From the NCBI GenBank assembly GCA_017165825.1, contig CM029366.1, positions 25,687,566 through 25,751,565 of the forward strand: a stretch of DNA of 64,000 nucleotides, read 5' to 3'. Every line of letters begins with the position of its first letter. Position 1 is the stretch's first letter. Origin of the DNA: Hepsetus odoe. Its lineage: Eukaryota > Chordata > Actinopteri > Characiformes > Hepsetidae. Of this stretch, positions 52,896 through 64,000 are shown piece by piece. The translations under genes and the position numbers were made by a program. The notes beneath the pieces are model-generated. The model searched no databases and had not been told where the DNA came from. It saw nothing but the letters and a program-made list of their open reading frames with translations.

Positions 52896-53716
52896 GTATG
52901 GACCCAAAAGTTGCCCTGCAGTTTTACAATATTACAATCGAGTTTTTAGGAAGAGCTTTTTTTATCCAATACCTTAAAATCTCAGCTTTTCTTTTGGTAA
53001 CTACCTTTTATTCAGTCAGTTTATTTCTGAAGTAGTTTTATTTCCGATGTTTTAAGAAGAGTATATGTTGAGTCTACCTCTATCAAAGGTCCTGTTTCAA
53101 AATAATTCCATTTTATCACATACAGGGACCGAGGAGATACAAAAGAAAAAGAAGAAACAATGGGATTAATGAAAAATAAATAAATAACTTAAATAGAAGA
53201 GGTAGCTTGGATTAAATTCTAGGGTAATTATATATATACATTCTGCATAAACCCTGCACTCAACAAACCAAACAAGGAGACTTCTAAACAGGATAAATGT
53301 TTAATAAAAGGCACTCAGGATATCATGAATAAAATATAGTGCTTATATGATCAATTTTATACAGCCATCGCATACATTCATGAGATGCTAAATGCTATTT
53401 TGACTGCAAAGCCCTACACAATTAAATCATTGTGTCATTTCTGTCACTATCCTGGTTTTAGGAATGAAAACATCTTGCAAATGTTTTTTTTTTTTTTATG
53501 AATTTGAAAATTCATTCTGACATGAAGGTCATGCATGAGTGTGTTCTCCTGTGACAACGTAGAATATATTGTTGAGAAACTTTTTTCTCTAGCCAGAGCA
53601 AAGTTTTCTGATATAAAGTGATATAAACCCATGTTTAACATGCCCTTTTTATATCTTGGTGATGATCAATAGGTAGTTATATATATATATATATACACAA
53701 CTTTGAAAATTTGAAA

Positions 53717-53813
<97 letters not shown>

Positions 53814-55643
53814 CTTCAAATTTTCAAAGTTGTGTATGCATTATTATTTGCTGGTATAACTTATGAATTATTTGTGGAAAACTCTAGTTTTCCTTGAAAG
53901 TGCTGTGTTGTATTGCTTTCCTCATCAACATTTATATAAATGTTTGCATATCATTAAAACATACTATTTACAAAAAGGTGCATATGATTAAAGGAATCAA
54001 TTAATTAATTAGATTAAAGTGATTTCGGCAATTCTCTGCATAGTTAGAAAGTATTTAAAGGTATTGTATGCATAACCAGATCTGTTTAATTAAAGAATGC
54101 CAATCTTGACCATAATTAATGCTAAACAATGATGGTCATCAAACAAAAACCTGCCAAGATGAGATGCAGATAATTACAAGGATGTGTGTGTATGTTGTTG
54201 TGTCAAAACTGTATAATTCTGTATATATATGCTATTGAAACGACCTTAATATGTCACATTTAAGAGTAGTTGTTTAGGTGATATAAACCTGGGTTATTTT
54301 TGACAGTTTAACATTTGCATTTTGGAAACTGTCTTTTGTGCCACACCATGCACAGTGCTATAATGCTGTGTCATTAGAAAGGCTCAGTTTAGTTAAAATA
54401 CAATGATGCAAGGCAATTAATAGATGCTGCGTCCCTCCCCCAACTACAAGCTGCCTAAAGAAATGTTTTTCACAGTATCTACATTTCAGACCTAAGAGGG
54501 AATGCTAATAGATAAAACCTCATGCAGTCTGTGCACTGTTCATCTATAACTATCTTCTGTGTGCATTTATAGACCAGTAAACTATCAACTAATATCTGTA
54601 CTGTACTACTAGCAGTCTATTATAAATATCAAACCTTATGTTCTTTAGTGCTTATTTAAACAGTATCCACTGAACCTCAAACCAGCATCAAGAGAGTGCT
54701 TAAGGGTATGGTCTAGCTCAAGTAGCTATGGCATGAGTTACTTGGAATAGGTGTCATGCACAGTATGCTGAAAATGTGAACTTTTCATTGTAAGGTAAAT
54801 TTGTGCAGCATTCCAGACTACAGACTACTTCTACACATTTAAAAAATGACTAGCAACACCTGTGTAAATGTGGGACAACCAGCAGATGCTGCTGTAACAT
54901 AGTGGGTCATGTAAATAGAGCACAGTAGCATGCTGTGAATACAATATTTGATAACAGACTTGCTGGCTATGATAATAATTACCAGGGCAGACGTTTTAGC
55001 GGCACTGAAAGATGGGCGATAGCTTGATGTCAGCTTTGTCTTCTCACAAGCAATGTCAAAGGTGATGTCAGCATGGACCTCTAAAGGAACAACAAGTTCA
55101 GCAAAGTGCAGTGGTGGGAGGAGGCTCAGAGTGCAGAATCATGATTCCGTAATGTTCATTTAGGTGCTCTGCAAAACAAGCACCTCATTTCTGATCAATT
55201 AAATGCTTCACTCAGTTGCAGCCTGGTTCTTCACAAAATGCTGTGTTAGTAACTCTATATTTCTGACTGCTTTTTGGTTTTGTACTTATTCAGCCACATC
55301 TGCTGCTAAGCTGCATAGAAAGCAATAAAGGGGTTTCCACTTTAACAGTCTCTGACAGTACCCCACAGACCCATTTTGTGGCATTTCTCCACCCTTACGG
55401 TTTTGAGATGCAGCATAGTTACATTTCTGATGTGTTTTTTAGCAGCCTTTGGCCAAATCTGCATCATTTCTGAGGTTTCCTAATATGACGGTACTTATCA
55501 CATAAGTACTATCATTATATGCATAGCTTTAACTACATAAATGGAAATCTATGTTATGCATGTCAATTCAAAAAAGGTTTCTAAGTGCATTGTTGCTCAA
55601 TATATTATTGCTAGACATGCTACATTTAGCAGCTTCGCATTTC
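52896..55643. other. kcna10 downstream region, AT-rich
   Basis: Probable kcna10 3' UTR at the right edge, an AT foldback at 53690-53840 and unique AT-rich sequence. 53990-54420 contains TTAATTAATTAG and other homeodomain-like AT motifs and no known repeat. No coding gene seen. Confidence 0.45.
53690..53840. repeat. Long A/T foldback palindrome
   Basis: ATACACAACTTTGAAAATTT then an A-run, (AT)n and T-run, and the complement AAATTTTCAAAGTTGTGTAT. Unique outer arms of about 23 bp enclose A(n)-(AT)n-T(n), making the whole 150 bp self-complementary. Confidence 0.92.
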
Positions 55644-57323
55644 TCAAGGAATGCCATTTTTTTCAATTTGCCAATTCCCATTGCTCTTGTCCAGAGAACA
55701 GTTGCTCTCGTATTTCTCATCAGAATTTTTTTGGTTTGCAGCAGCCTCTGCAGCTGCATCCATGACTTGCTTCTCCGCCTGCTCTGTTTCACGGTGGTAG
55801 AAATAGTTGAAATTGGAAACAATAACAGGAACAGGAAGAGCAATTGTCAGAACACCAGCAATGGCACAGAGGATACCCACCATTTTACCCCCCAAGGTGA
55901 CCGGGCACATGTCACCATAGCCAACGGTGGTCATAGTAACCACAGCCCACCAGAAACCCTCAGGGATGCTCACAAATTGTGTTTCAGGTTCGTCAACCTC
56001 AGCAAAATAAATGGCACTGGAGAAGAGGATGACTCCAATGAAAAGAAAAAAGATGAGCAAGCCGAGCTCTCTCATGCTGGCCTTCAAGGTTTGGCCTAAA
56101 ATCTGGAGTCCCTTGGAGTGGCGCGATAATTTGAAGATTCTGAAGACTCTCACCAGTCTGATGACACGTAGTGTGGCAAAAGACATGTTCTGGTTAGCTG
56201 CTGCATCATCCCCATGGGTGGCCATTAACTCAGTAATCACAGTGATGAAGTAGGGCATGATGGAGACAATGTCAATCATGTTCATGATGTTGCTGAAAAA
56301 CTCACTTTTGCTGGGGCACACAACGAAGCGTACTCCTACTTCAAAGCAGAACCAAATTATACAGACAGTTTCTACTATAAAGAAAGGATCTGTGAAGACA
56401 GATTCTTTGGTTCTGGGCAGAGGGCCTGAAGACAAGAGTGTGCCATTAATATCACGTGTCAAGTTAACAATTTCTTGGGGGAATTCCTGATCATCGCGGA
56501 ACTCTGGGAGTGTCTCCAGGCAGAAGATACAGATGGAAATAGTGATGACAAGGACAGACACTAATGCCACAGATCTAGCAGCACTAGAACTCTCTGGGTA
56601 CTCAAAAAGAAGCCAGAACTGACGGTGAAGCTCACTTGTTGGTAGTTGTGGCTCAGGCTCTTTGATGAAACCTTCGTCCTCCCTGAACTGTTCCATCACC
56701 TCATGTCCCAGCCTGTAGAACACAATCTCATCGGCAAAAACATCTAGCGGCACATTTGCTGGTCTGCGTATCTTTCCCCCAGACTGATAGAAGTAAAGGA
56801 TTCCATCAAAACTGGGACGATTGCGGTCAAAGAAATACTCATTTTTCATTGGGTCGAAATAGTCAATCCGCCTCTTAGGGTCTCCGAGCAGGGTGTCAGG
56901 GAACTGGTTAAGGGTTTTGAGTGTCGTCTCATACATCATTCCTGAGACATTGATGACTACCCTCTGGTCACCCTCCTCAAGTTTCTGCTTTTCCCCAAAC
57001 AAGTCCTCACAACAGTCTTTAGCAACCTTGCCCAAGAGGGCCTCACTGGGACTACCTTCGCTGTTCATAAGTACCTTCCAGTTAGAAACAAGACTGTTGC
57101 AGCTTGATGTCCCTTTCTTTGTTAGTGTCGTAGGAGATGCGGGCCTGTTCCCAGCCCTTCTCTGCCTCTGTGGAGAATGTGTCGGTGAGTTCATGCAAGG
57201 CGTCATCTGGTTTGCTTCTGGTGCCTCTGAAGTGGGTGACGTGGGATATCCTGAATCACTAGGGTCACCCAGATTGATTCCAATGTCATCCAGGTTCTCA
57301 AAGTTGACCAGAGGAACCTCCAT
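55644..57323 (-). CDS. kcna10: Voltage-gated potassium channel Kv1.8 (KCNA10)
   Basis: One intronless open frame, 559 residues from ATG 57323 (human about 511). The first residues MEVPLVNFEN match the internal MEVALVNFDN start region of human KCNA10, and the C-terminus SLDKSNG resembles its SLNKTNG. Order: low-complexity N-terminus (to about 115), T1 tetramerisation domain (120-215), S1 (about 250-270), S4 with regular Arg/Lys (RVIRLVRVFRIFKLSRHSK, 386-404), selectivity filter TVGYGD (466-471), and S6 PVP hinge (497-499). It lacks the usual Kv1 PDZ-binding TDV tail, ending instead in KNGIP. KCNA10 carries delayed-rectifier current, notably in inner-ear vestibular hair cells. The frame continues 6 codons upstream to a GTG (57341), not expected as a start. 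Single-exon coding structure is normal for Kv1 genes. Confidence 0.95.
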   Translation of the reverse strand: MEVPLVNFENLDDIGINLGDPSDSGYPTSPTSEAPEANQMTPCMNSPTHSPQRQRRAGNRPASPTTLTKKGTSSCNSLVSNWKVLMNSEGSPSEALLGKVAKDCCEDLFGEKQKLEEGDQRVVINVSGMMYETTLKTLNQFPDTLLGDPKRRIDYFDPMKNEYFFDRNRPSFDGILYFYQSGGKIRRPANVPLDVFADEIVFYRLGHEVMEQFREDEGFIKEPEPQLPTSELHRQFWLLFEYPESSSAARSVALVSVLVITISICIFCLETLPEFRDDQEFPQEIVNLTRDINGTLLSSGPLPRTKESVFTDPFFIVETVCIIWFCFEVGVRFVVCPSKSEFFSNIMNMIDIVSIMPYFITVITELMATHGDDAAANQNMSFATLRVIRLVRVFRIFKLSRHSKGLQILGQTLKASMRELGLLIFFLFIGVILFSSAIYFAEVDEPETQFVSIPEGFWWAVVTMTTVGYGDMCPVTLGGKMVGILCAIAGVLTIALPVPVIVSNFNYFYHRETEQAEKQVMDAAAEAAANQKNSDEKYESNCSLDKSNGNWQIEKNGIP

Positions 57324-59914
57324 GGCCTCCCTCCCCTCCACGGGGTACAGCTGAGCTGCCTAACCCAGGATGAATGACTAATGGGTTGCCACAAGCACAG
57401 GTAGGCCTTTTCACTGTACAGTTCAGATTGCAGCAGGTTCCGAGAGGAATCCAGGCTTGTTATGACTTGTTCTGCAGCAGGGAGATGAATCCCAAGACAC
57501 TGTCACCTGATATGCAGTCAAAGACAAAGAAAACAGAAGAGCTGTGTCACTGCCCAGCTTGTGAAGTTGGACTTCCAAGTGGAGTTCAGCTAGAATATTA
57601 TTAGTCAATTTATTCTCCTCTGAGTAACCATGCACATTGAGAAGCTGTCAGACTAAATTAGATAAATAAAGTATTTATTTTCAACTGATATGAATTAATA
57701 TTTATTATGACATCATTGTTTTCCTGTTTGTCAAGCTTTTTGATCTTGCCTTCTCCTTGAAAACTCCTATAATGTACCTTAACAGGCATCAATAATACAT
57801 TAGAAGGGCATATATTCTTATTTTCTGGCCCCACTGACCAAGTATAACTGCAAAAATCATAATGTTACGTCAAATTTTCTCATAATCTTACCAATGCATT
57901 ACTGACCCATGCGATGAACACAACATGCGATCAACACAAATACAATCATAAAATCACTCCTCTACAGGATTCAAATAATTTAATTCCCCAGTACTTTTAA
58001 ATAGTAGCACATTTTATTAGCAGTTTCTTGTACTTTCTTCAGAAAATGTAGAAAAGAAAAAATAAAAAGCCTGTTAAGAAACCTGTTAACTTCTCTGCTC
58101 CCCTCCCATTTGGGGTCTACCTCCAGCCAAAGACAAAGGTCAAAGTACAAGCTGGAGGTCTGGTTCGGGTCCCTTTTCATCAGTCATCTTTTTTCCAGAG
58201 AGTTTAATGGAGACAGGTAACCATAGCCTAAACAGGGGATTTAAACAGCCAGCCCGCTTACCACTTGATACCACAAAAGCAGTGGCAGCTAAAGAGAAAA
58301 GCCACTGGCTCCATGACAACTTGTGCAGAGACACTGCACAGCAATGCACCTGACACCTCTCACCTTCGCTCTGCCTGATATTCCACTGACCCTATTAGTA
58401 TACAGCAAGGCCTGTCCTTTCCACTGTAGTAGTCAGATAGGTGAGTTACACTGCAGTTTCATATGGCCTCGTGGTTTCTTCTATAGTGCTGGCAAAATGG
58501 ATCTTACTTTATTTGTTGTTAGCAAAAAATGCGTGCCCATTCACTGCTGGCGTAAAATTTCACAGGATGTCCTGAGTTGGCTATTTTAGGAAAAACACTA
58601 CAGACTGAAAAAGTGTTTGTTACAATGGCATAAACAAATTTCCCTATTGCCTTGCCTACAGAAAATCAATTGGACTGTTTACATTGCCATCTGCTCAAAC
58701 CTCTTCATACACAGGATGCAACAACCATTAATAATCTTGTGATAGTGTGATGAAAGATTATGAAATAAACCTTAAATGCATGATTATTTTAAAAGGTCTC
58801 TTACAAAAGCCATTTAATTTATTTATTAGGAAGAAAACAAAAACCCCATTTGTATTATTATGCCTGATTCCTATACCTGATTTTTTTTTTCTTAAATTAT
58901 CTGTTTACTTCTGTAATTATTTTATTATAATCTTTTAACAATTTATCATCCTTGTTGGAACCTTGTTTTGTTTTTTGTACATGTTGTACACACATGTATA
59001 TCAAAAAGCATAATTGCTGATTGTAATTTTCTGTGGACAGTCTCATTTTTCAGTCTATGTTCCAGGAGACTCACAGTGCAGTAAACTAAGCACGGATAAT
59101 TGGGGAGGAAAACCTAATTGTGAACATTTCTGTGTATGTATGTAGTTGGACTAGATTTTTGTGCAATCTGTGATACAGGATGTTGCAAGATGTTAAATAA
59201 TGTCATTTAAAAGAAGTCTGACAATGAAGGGAATGTCCATTAAAGAAGGCTGAAATAGAAAACAACAAGCCCTCTCTGGCAAGTTCAGTAAAAAAAGTCA
59301 AAATTAAAAGTAAAAAGATAATATGATGAAATACAATAAAAAGTAATATTGGGAATTTTCACATCATTAGATCTTGATTTATTAGGATTCAAAACTGATT
59401 TCATCAGTCAGAAATAGACTTTAACACAGATTTAGCCAATATACATATAAATAAAACATTTTGCGGTTTACATGAAATATTCATAGAATGAAATCTGAGA
59501 CAGCAAAAGATGCTGTCAAAAATGTATCATTACAACTCAAAGTTTCTAACCAACATTCTACCAGCACCACCCGAGAACCTACTCCAGACAAGCTGCTAAG
59601 AAAATCAGTGAGTGAGTGAGATGCTACCAGGGACATAGATTAGCTCTCAAAGTTTGATTGGTGAAGTTTGGTCGATCCGAGTCTGTTTGTCCTTCTAATT
59701 TGGAGGAATCTTTACACAAATCTACTCGATATCCAAGGCTGCATAAAGCATGTTTTACAAGACACAACCCTAACATGAACTTAAGAGGACAAAGAGGGTG
59801 ACAGATGCCTCTTTACGTTTCCTGCTGAGCTTTATCTGGGAAAGTGCTGAAGACATAAAAACCATATAGAGAAATATCTATAACCCTTTTTGCAGTGTGT
59901 GTGTGCATGTACGC

Positions 59915-59946
<32 letters not shown>

Positions 59947-61239
59947 ATGTGTGTATGCATTCCCGGGAGCATCAATCATGATAGAGAGGGAAAGTTTCTC
60001 TGGAAGCAGGACAAGCCATTGTTTTTATACTGGTCACATCTGGTATTATCTGCTGACTCTGCACTCAGCGCTGTAGCGTAGAGGACGGTACGTACTTTGC
60101 ATGCTGTTACATCATTTGTCATAAAGATCCCTTCCCTACCTGAAGTTCTTTGTATGTCTTTTGTTAAAAAAAAAGTTTTTTGGTCTAATTTTGTCTCTGC
60201 TTTGGTTTTAATCTGCATGCAACTTAATAGGCTCACATTTTACCTCATATATTTACACACCAGAACGACTTCAATTCAGCGAGATAAAGGCTCAGAAGAT
60301 GGTGCATTTTAAGATTTCTTAAGTTTTTGAGGTTGTCAGGAAATCAAGCTATCCTCTCGGCTCTCATCACATTGGGTCGTCAGAAAAGTACAACAGGAGA
60401 ACATAACTTCCCCAATGAGCCCATCTTTCACATGTAAACATTACTTTATCTTTCTAACCTCCTTAAAAATTCACAGGATAAGGATTATCATTTAAAGAAC
60501 ACATGGTGAACAAGGCAAAATATGTTGATTATCAAATTTATAAGAAAATCAAAAATTATAATTCTTTTAAATCATCACTGACAAAAAGTAGCTAATTGTA
60601 TCAACAACTGTATTCAGTCATTTTATACCTAAAACATCATTTCCCATCATATGCAAGCAAGCACACTATTACACACACTCACACTCGGCCAGGGAGGAGT
60701 CTGGGGGATGCTCACCGGGTGTCCCCTGGTCTGCGTGCTTCTGTCTGAGCGTTTTACTCCAGGTGGCCTGGGTGTCTCTCTCTCTGTCTCTGTCTCGCTC
60801 TCTGTTTCTCTCTCTCTGCCTCTCTCTTTTTCTCCCACTCAGCCTACCTTACAATCAGATCCCAGCAGCCCTGGGATCGGTTAAAGCTCTCCCTCAGTAA
60901 TCTTATGCCTCCTGAGTAACCTGAGAGCCATGGCTTCCATCAGTCTATCAGACACACACCCATACTCACACCCACCTACACATACACACACATAGACACA
61001 CTCTGTCTTACCTCTTGCATCCTGCTCAGTTTGAAAGTAGTATATGTAAAGTTTGCCTGGTGCCCCCCTCAGCCTCTGTGTTTCCATAGGCAGAGGGCTG
61101 AAGGGGGGGTCTAGAGCAGAGACCCTCGGTATTGGAGCCAGTTCGACTCTGAGGCTCCTCAGCAGGATGGAGAGGAAACAGAGGACGGAGAGACCTGAGC
61201 TCCTGCAGAGTAAGCAAACAGAGTAACATCTCCAGGGTG

Positions 61240-61278
<39 letters not shown>

Positions 61279-61917
61279 ACAGACACACAGGCACATTCAT
61301 CTAACCCACCCCACCCCACCCCATACACACTTCATTCCCCGCACCTCCAATCCTCCATTCCCAACCCTGGGGATCTGACTCGGCACCCAACATCCCTGTT
61401 AAACACACACACACACAAACACATCTGCAGCAATGCTTTTAAACTGCTTAGTCTGTACAGTGCCATTCTGTTGAACTGAGTTAAGAAGGGAAAGCGCCAT
61501 TCGTCAACATTTTGCTCAGCTTCTTGCTAGCAGACAGAAATCAGCGCTCATTAATTTAGGCTTATTCTTCAGTTATTAATCCTAATGTTTCAATTTAAAA
61601 TTGAAAACGTATTCAATTTAAGGCACATTGGTTTATTGAATCATAAATACCAAATTCTGATATTATGCTGAATTATAATGGAAATGAGATTAAATGATCC
61701 AACATTTCCAAAGACCTTTGCTTTGAGGAATAACATTGTCCCTTCTCTTAAAGAATCAATATTGGAAGAGATTGTTAAGATATTATGAACTTTTGTTTTT
61801 ATTGGCTACCATCACATTTCAGTGGCAAATAAGTACAACAGATTTATTGTTTGTTACAACAAACTTTATTTTAACAACACAGAAAGCCCTTATTATATAT
61901 ACAAGCTACTTAAAACC
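57324..61917. other. kcna10 upstream region, no confident gene
   Basis: Likely contains the kcna10 promoter and noncoding exons. An acceptor-like GGTTAG lies about 35 nt before the ATG. Donor-like GCAAGAG|GTAAGACAG on minus near 61010-61018, inside a GC-richer block (60690-61230), is one candidate upstream exon. Simple repeats: (GT)n 59902-59955, (TC)n 60775-60838, (AC)n 61240-61290. The rest is AT-rich and unrecognised. Confidence 0.4.
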
Positions 61918-62165
61918 TGGTTAGGGAGTTGCCCCTGCATTGGAAGATTGTGGGTTCGATTCCCTCACAAGTAGGTTGCCCTGAGGTACCCTTGAGCAAG
62001 GTACCATCCCCGGCACTGCTCCCCGGGCGCTTTCAATAGCTGCCCACTGCTGCACGGTGTTTGTGTGCATGGGTTAAATGCAGAGGTCCAATTTCGTTGT
62101 GGTTCACGTATGCTGCGCTGTGACCTCGCAATGACGCGGGTAGTCACTTTCACTTTCACTTTCAA
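61918..62165 (+). mobile_element. SINE family B copy
   Basis: GGTTCGATTCCCTCACAAGT B-box region, TACCCTTGAGCAAGGTACCA, GGGCGCTTTCAATAGCTGCC, AATTTCGTTGTGGTTCACGT and the CACTTTCACTTTCACTTTCA tail. The first ~30 bp of the head are eroded. Confidence 0.88.
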
Positions 62166-62239
62166 ATGAGCGTAATTTAGCTATATTAACTTGGCTAATG
62201 TTTGTACATCTTGAATAATAGTACATTTAATCTGCTTAC

Positions 62240-62688
62240 ATCTTTCTTCTTCTTCATCATCTTCTTCTCTTCTCCTTCTCCCAATATAATCCTCATCTCT
62301 CCTCTGTACACATCCGAACCAACAGTCTAGCAGATCAGCTACATCAGACGGGCTCTTCTGCAGGAGCGGCTACCACGAAGATTAAAGCTTCCCCCACTGA
62401 AACAGAACTCCCACCATTAGCTCATCAACCTCCAGTTACAGTCACCAATGGACACTTTTACTGGAACTCATGCTTACTGGAAGTCATCACTATACAGGGT
62501 TTTCACTTTCTTTCTTTCCTTTTTATTTCCAGTGTTGACCAAAGGAGAATGGGTTCCCCTTTTGGGTCTTGGTTTCTCCCAAGGTTTCTTCCTCATGTTT
62601 GGGGGAGTTTTTCCTTGCCCCTGTCACCCTTGGCTTAGAACAAGACAAAAAGCGCTATATAAATAAAGTTGACTTGACTTGACTACTG
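62240..62688 (+). mobile_element. Fish retroelement 3' fragment with TTGAC tail
   Basis: A CT-rich region, then GGTTTCTCCCAAGGTTTCTT, GGGGGAGTTTTTCCTTGCCC, AAAAAGCGCTATATAAATAA and a short (TTGAC)n terminus near 62670-62686. This block is a widespread fish interspersed repeat whose 3' end is typically followed by a short tandem tail. Family name not assigned. Confidence 0.7.
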
Positions 62689-62689
62689 T

Positions 62690-64000
62690 CGTGTAAACCT
62701 TCCCTTTCACTCTAGCTGGTACCTGTCTGTCAGATCACTCCTGTCACTCTTCTCCACCCATTCCAACCTGCCCCGAACTCTCTTCTTCACTACTCTTCCT
62801 CACTCCCCATTACTCTGAACTGTTGATCCCAAGTGTTTAAATTCTTTTACCTTTGTCACCTCTACTCCCTGCATCCTAACCACTCCACTTTCCTCCCTTT
62901 CCTTCACACTCATGTTATCTGTCCTACTCACTTCCATTCCTCTCCATTCCTATCTAGAGCATATTTCCATCTCTCCAGGGTCTCCTCAAGCTGCTCCCTT
63001 GCTACATATAATATCATCAGCAAATATCATAGCGCACAGGGACTCCTCTCTAACCTCGTCCGTCAGCCTGTTTATTACTATTTCAAAGAAGAATGGGATC
63101 TTTGTGCAAATTCACAAAGGCACAATGCAACTCCTTCTGGCCTTCTCTATCTGTTCATTTGTGAGGACATTTCCATTTCTATCCTTAATCACCCTGACCT
63201 GCTGCATTTCTTTCCCAGCACTGTCTCTCTGTCTAGCCAATTGGTACAGGTCCATTTCTCCTTCCTTACTATCCAGCCTCTTATATAATTCACCAAACAC
63301 ATTATCTTTAGCCTTCGCCAGTGCTTTCTTTGCCCTGTGCTTCATGTACTTGTGCTCCTGTCTATTTCCTTCATCTCTCTGGCTATCCCACTTTTTCTTC
63401 GCCTGCCTCTACTTCTATAGACGCTCCTGGACTTCAGGGTTCCACCACCAGATTTCCTTATGCTCCTTCTTCTGTCCAGATGTCAGATTCTGACCAAGTA
63501 CCTTTTTAATTGTGTCCCTTCCCACCTTTGCAGTACTTGAACATCAATTTACTCTTGAGTTAGCAGAGCCCCCCACAGTGCCCATCTTAACTCCTGCCTG
63601 AATTCCTCCTTGCAGTTTTCCTTCTTCAGCAAGCAATTTAACCCTCGATCCTGCCCTCACTTTCATTCTCTTCTTTACTTAGAATGTCATCCTGGGGCAG
63701 CGATGACCTAGTGGTTAGGGTGTTGGCCCCAGGATCAGAAGCTCGTGGATTCAAATTCCAGGCAAGTAGGTTGCCCTAAGGTACCCTTGAGCAAGGAGCT
63801 GTCCCTATCACTGTTCCCCGGGCACTTTCAATAGCTGCCCTATTCCCTATTTCAACAGCTTTCACTACTGCAGTCATCAATCTCCTTTAGATTGACCTTC
63901 CTGCAAAGGATATAATCCACCTGTGTGCATCTTCCTCTACTCTTGTATATCACCCTGTACTCCCCATTTATCCGGGCGTGAGACTGGCACACAGAGATAC
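62690..64000 (-). mobile_element. Non-LTR retrotransposon fragment with RT core, minus strand
   Basis: On minus from the window edge: a linker frame (63112-63345) reading KALAKAKDNVFGELYKRLDS and QQVRVIKDRNGNVLT, then near 63010-63035 the reverse-transcriptase catalytic motif IMFADDI, then downstream scraps to about 62700. The RT core blocks before FADD are missing between about 63110 and 63060, so an internal deletion is present. A SINE (63692-63840) interrupts it on the left part of the element. It belongs to the same family as 46890-48010. Confidence 0.78.
63692..63845 (+). mobile_element. SINE family B inserted in a LINE relic
   Basis: Head GGGGCAGCGATGACCTAGTG, GGATTCAAATTCCAGGCAAG, TACCCTTGAGCAAGGAGCTG, GGGCACTTTCAATAGCTGCC. 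It stops at this point, so it is a 3'-truncated copy. Confidence 0.87.

Noticed and set aside
57323..57341. Longer kcna10 start (six extra codons)
   Set aside because: The codon at 57341 is GTG, not ATG. The first ATG in frame is 57323 and it matches the conserved MEV..LVNF segment.
55551..57354. Plus-strand frames of 80-182 codons over kcna10
   Set aside because: Antisense shadows of a long conserved coding exon.
62833..63509. Plus-strand frames of 151 and 193 codons
   Set aside because: They are the antisense of a non-LTR retrotransposon; the minus strand carries the FADDI and linker motifs.

Overview
The window is vertebrate nuclear DNA, almost certainly from a teleost fish. Every recognised gene except two has GT-AG introns and reads as a vertebrate orthologue. 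The spaces between genes are AT-rich and full of CA/GATA microsatellites, tRNA-derived SINEs, Tc1-like transposon relics and non-LTR retrotransposon pieces, as is usual in fish. No bacterial, viral or CRISPR feature was seen.

Eight protein-coding genes could be rebuilt from splice sites and conserved protein sequence. Left block (about 6.6-24 kb): arf3 (minus, 4 coding exons, 181 aa), fkbp11 (plus, 6 exons, 191 aa) and drc2/ccdc65 (minus, 8 exons, 496 aa). This trio is also adjacent in human 12q13. arf3 and fkbp11 diverge; fkbp11 and drc2 converge with under 500 bp between their stops. Middle block (25-32 kb), all on plus: rps26 (115 aa), a single-exon 109-aa single-pass membrane protein resembling SMIM40, and rplp2 (115 aa). 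Both ribosomal genes have pyrimidine-rich TOP-like starts. Right block, minus: a 4-coding-exon gene resembling BCL2L14/Bcl-G (473 aa, 37.4-39.8 kb), then about 16 kb without a confident coding gene, then single-exon kcna10 (559 aa, 55.6-57.3 kb), a Kv1-type potassium channel. The last 6.6 kb is repeats and unassigned sequence.

The oddest object is an isolated cathepsin D exon with intact splice sites (16909-17053), antisense inside fkbp11 intron 2. It is bracketed by (AT)n tracts and by the window's only ambiguous base (17150). Other points of interest are the apparent loss of the C-terminal BH2 motif in the BCL2L14-like protein, the SMIM40-like gene, a TCTCGCGAGA element in the arf3 CpG island, and three long near-perfect DNA hairpins (35.1, 50.5 and 53.7 kb). 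The genes do not form a pathway: they are membrane-traffic (arf3), ER folding (fkbp11), cilium (drc2), ribosome (rps26, rplp2), apoptosis-family (bcl2l14-like) and ion-channel (kcna10) genes that share a neighbourhood.

Exon coordinates come from reading frames, splice consensus and family knowledge. Untranslated ends, transcription starts and paralogue identity (a/b copies) are not resolved.
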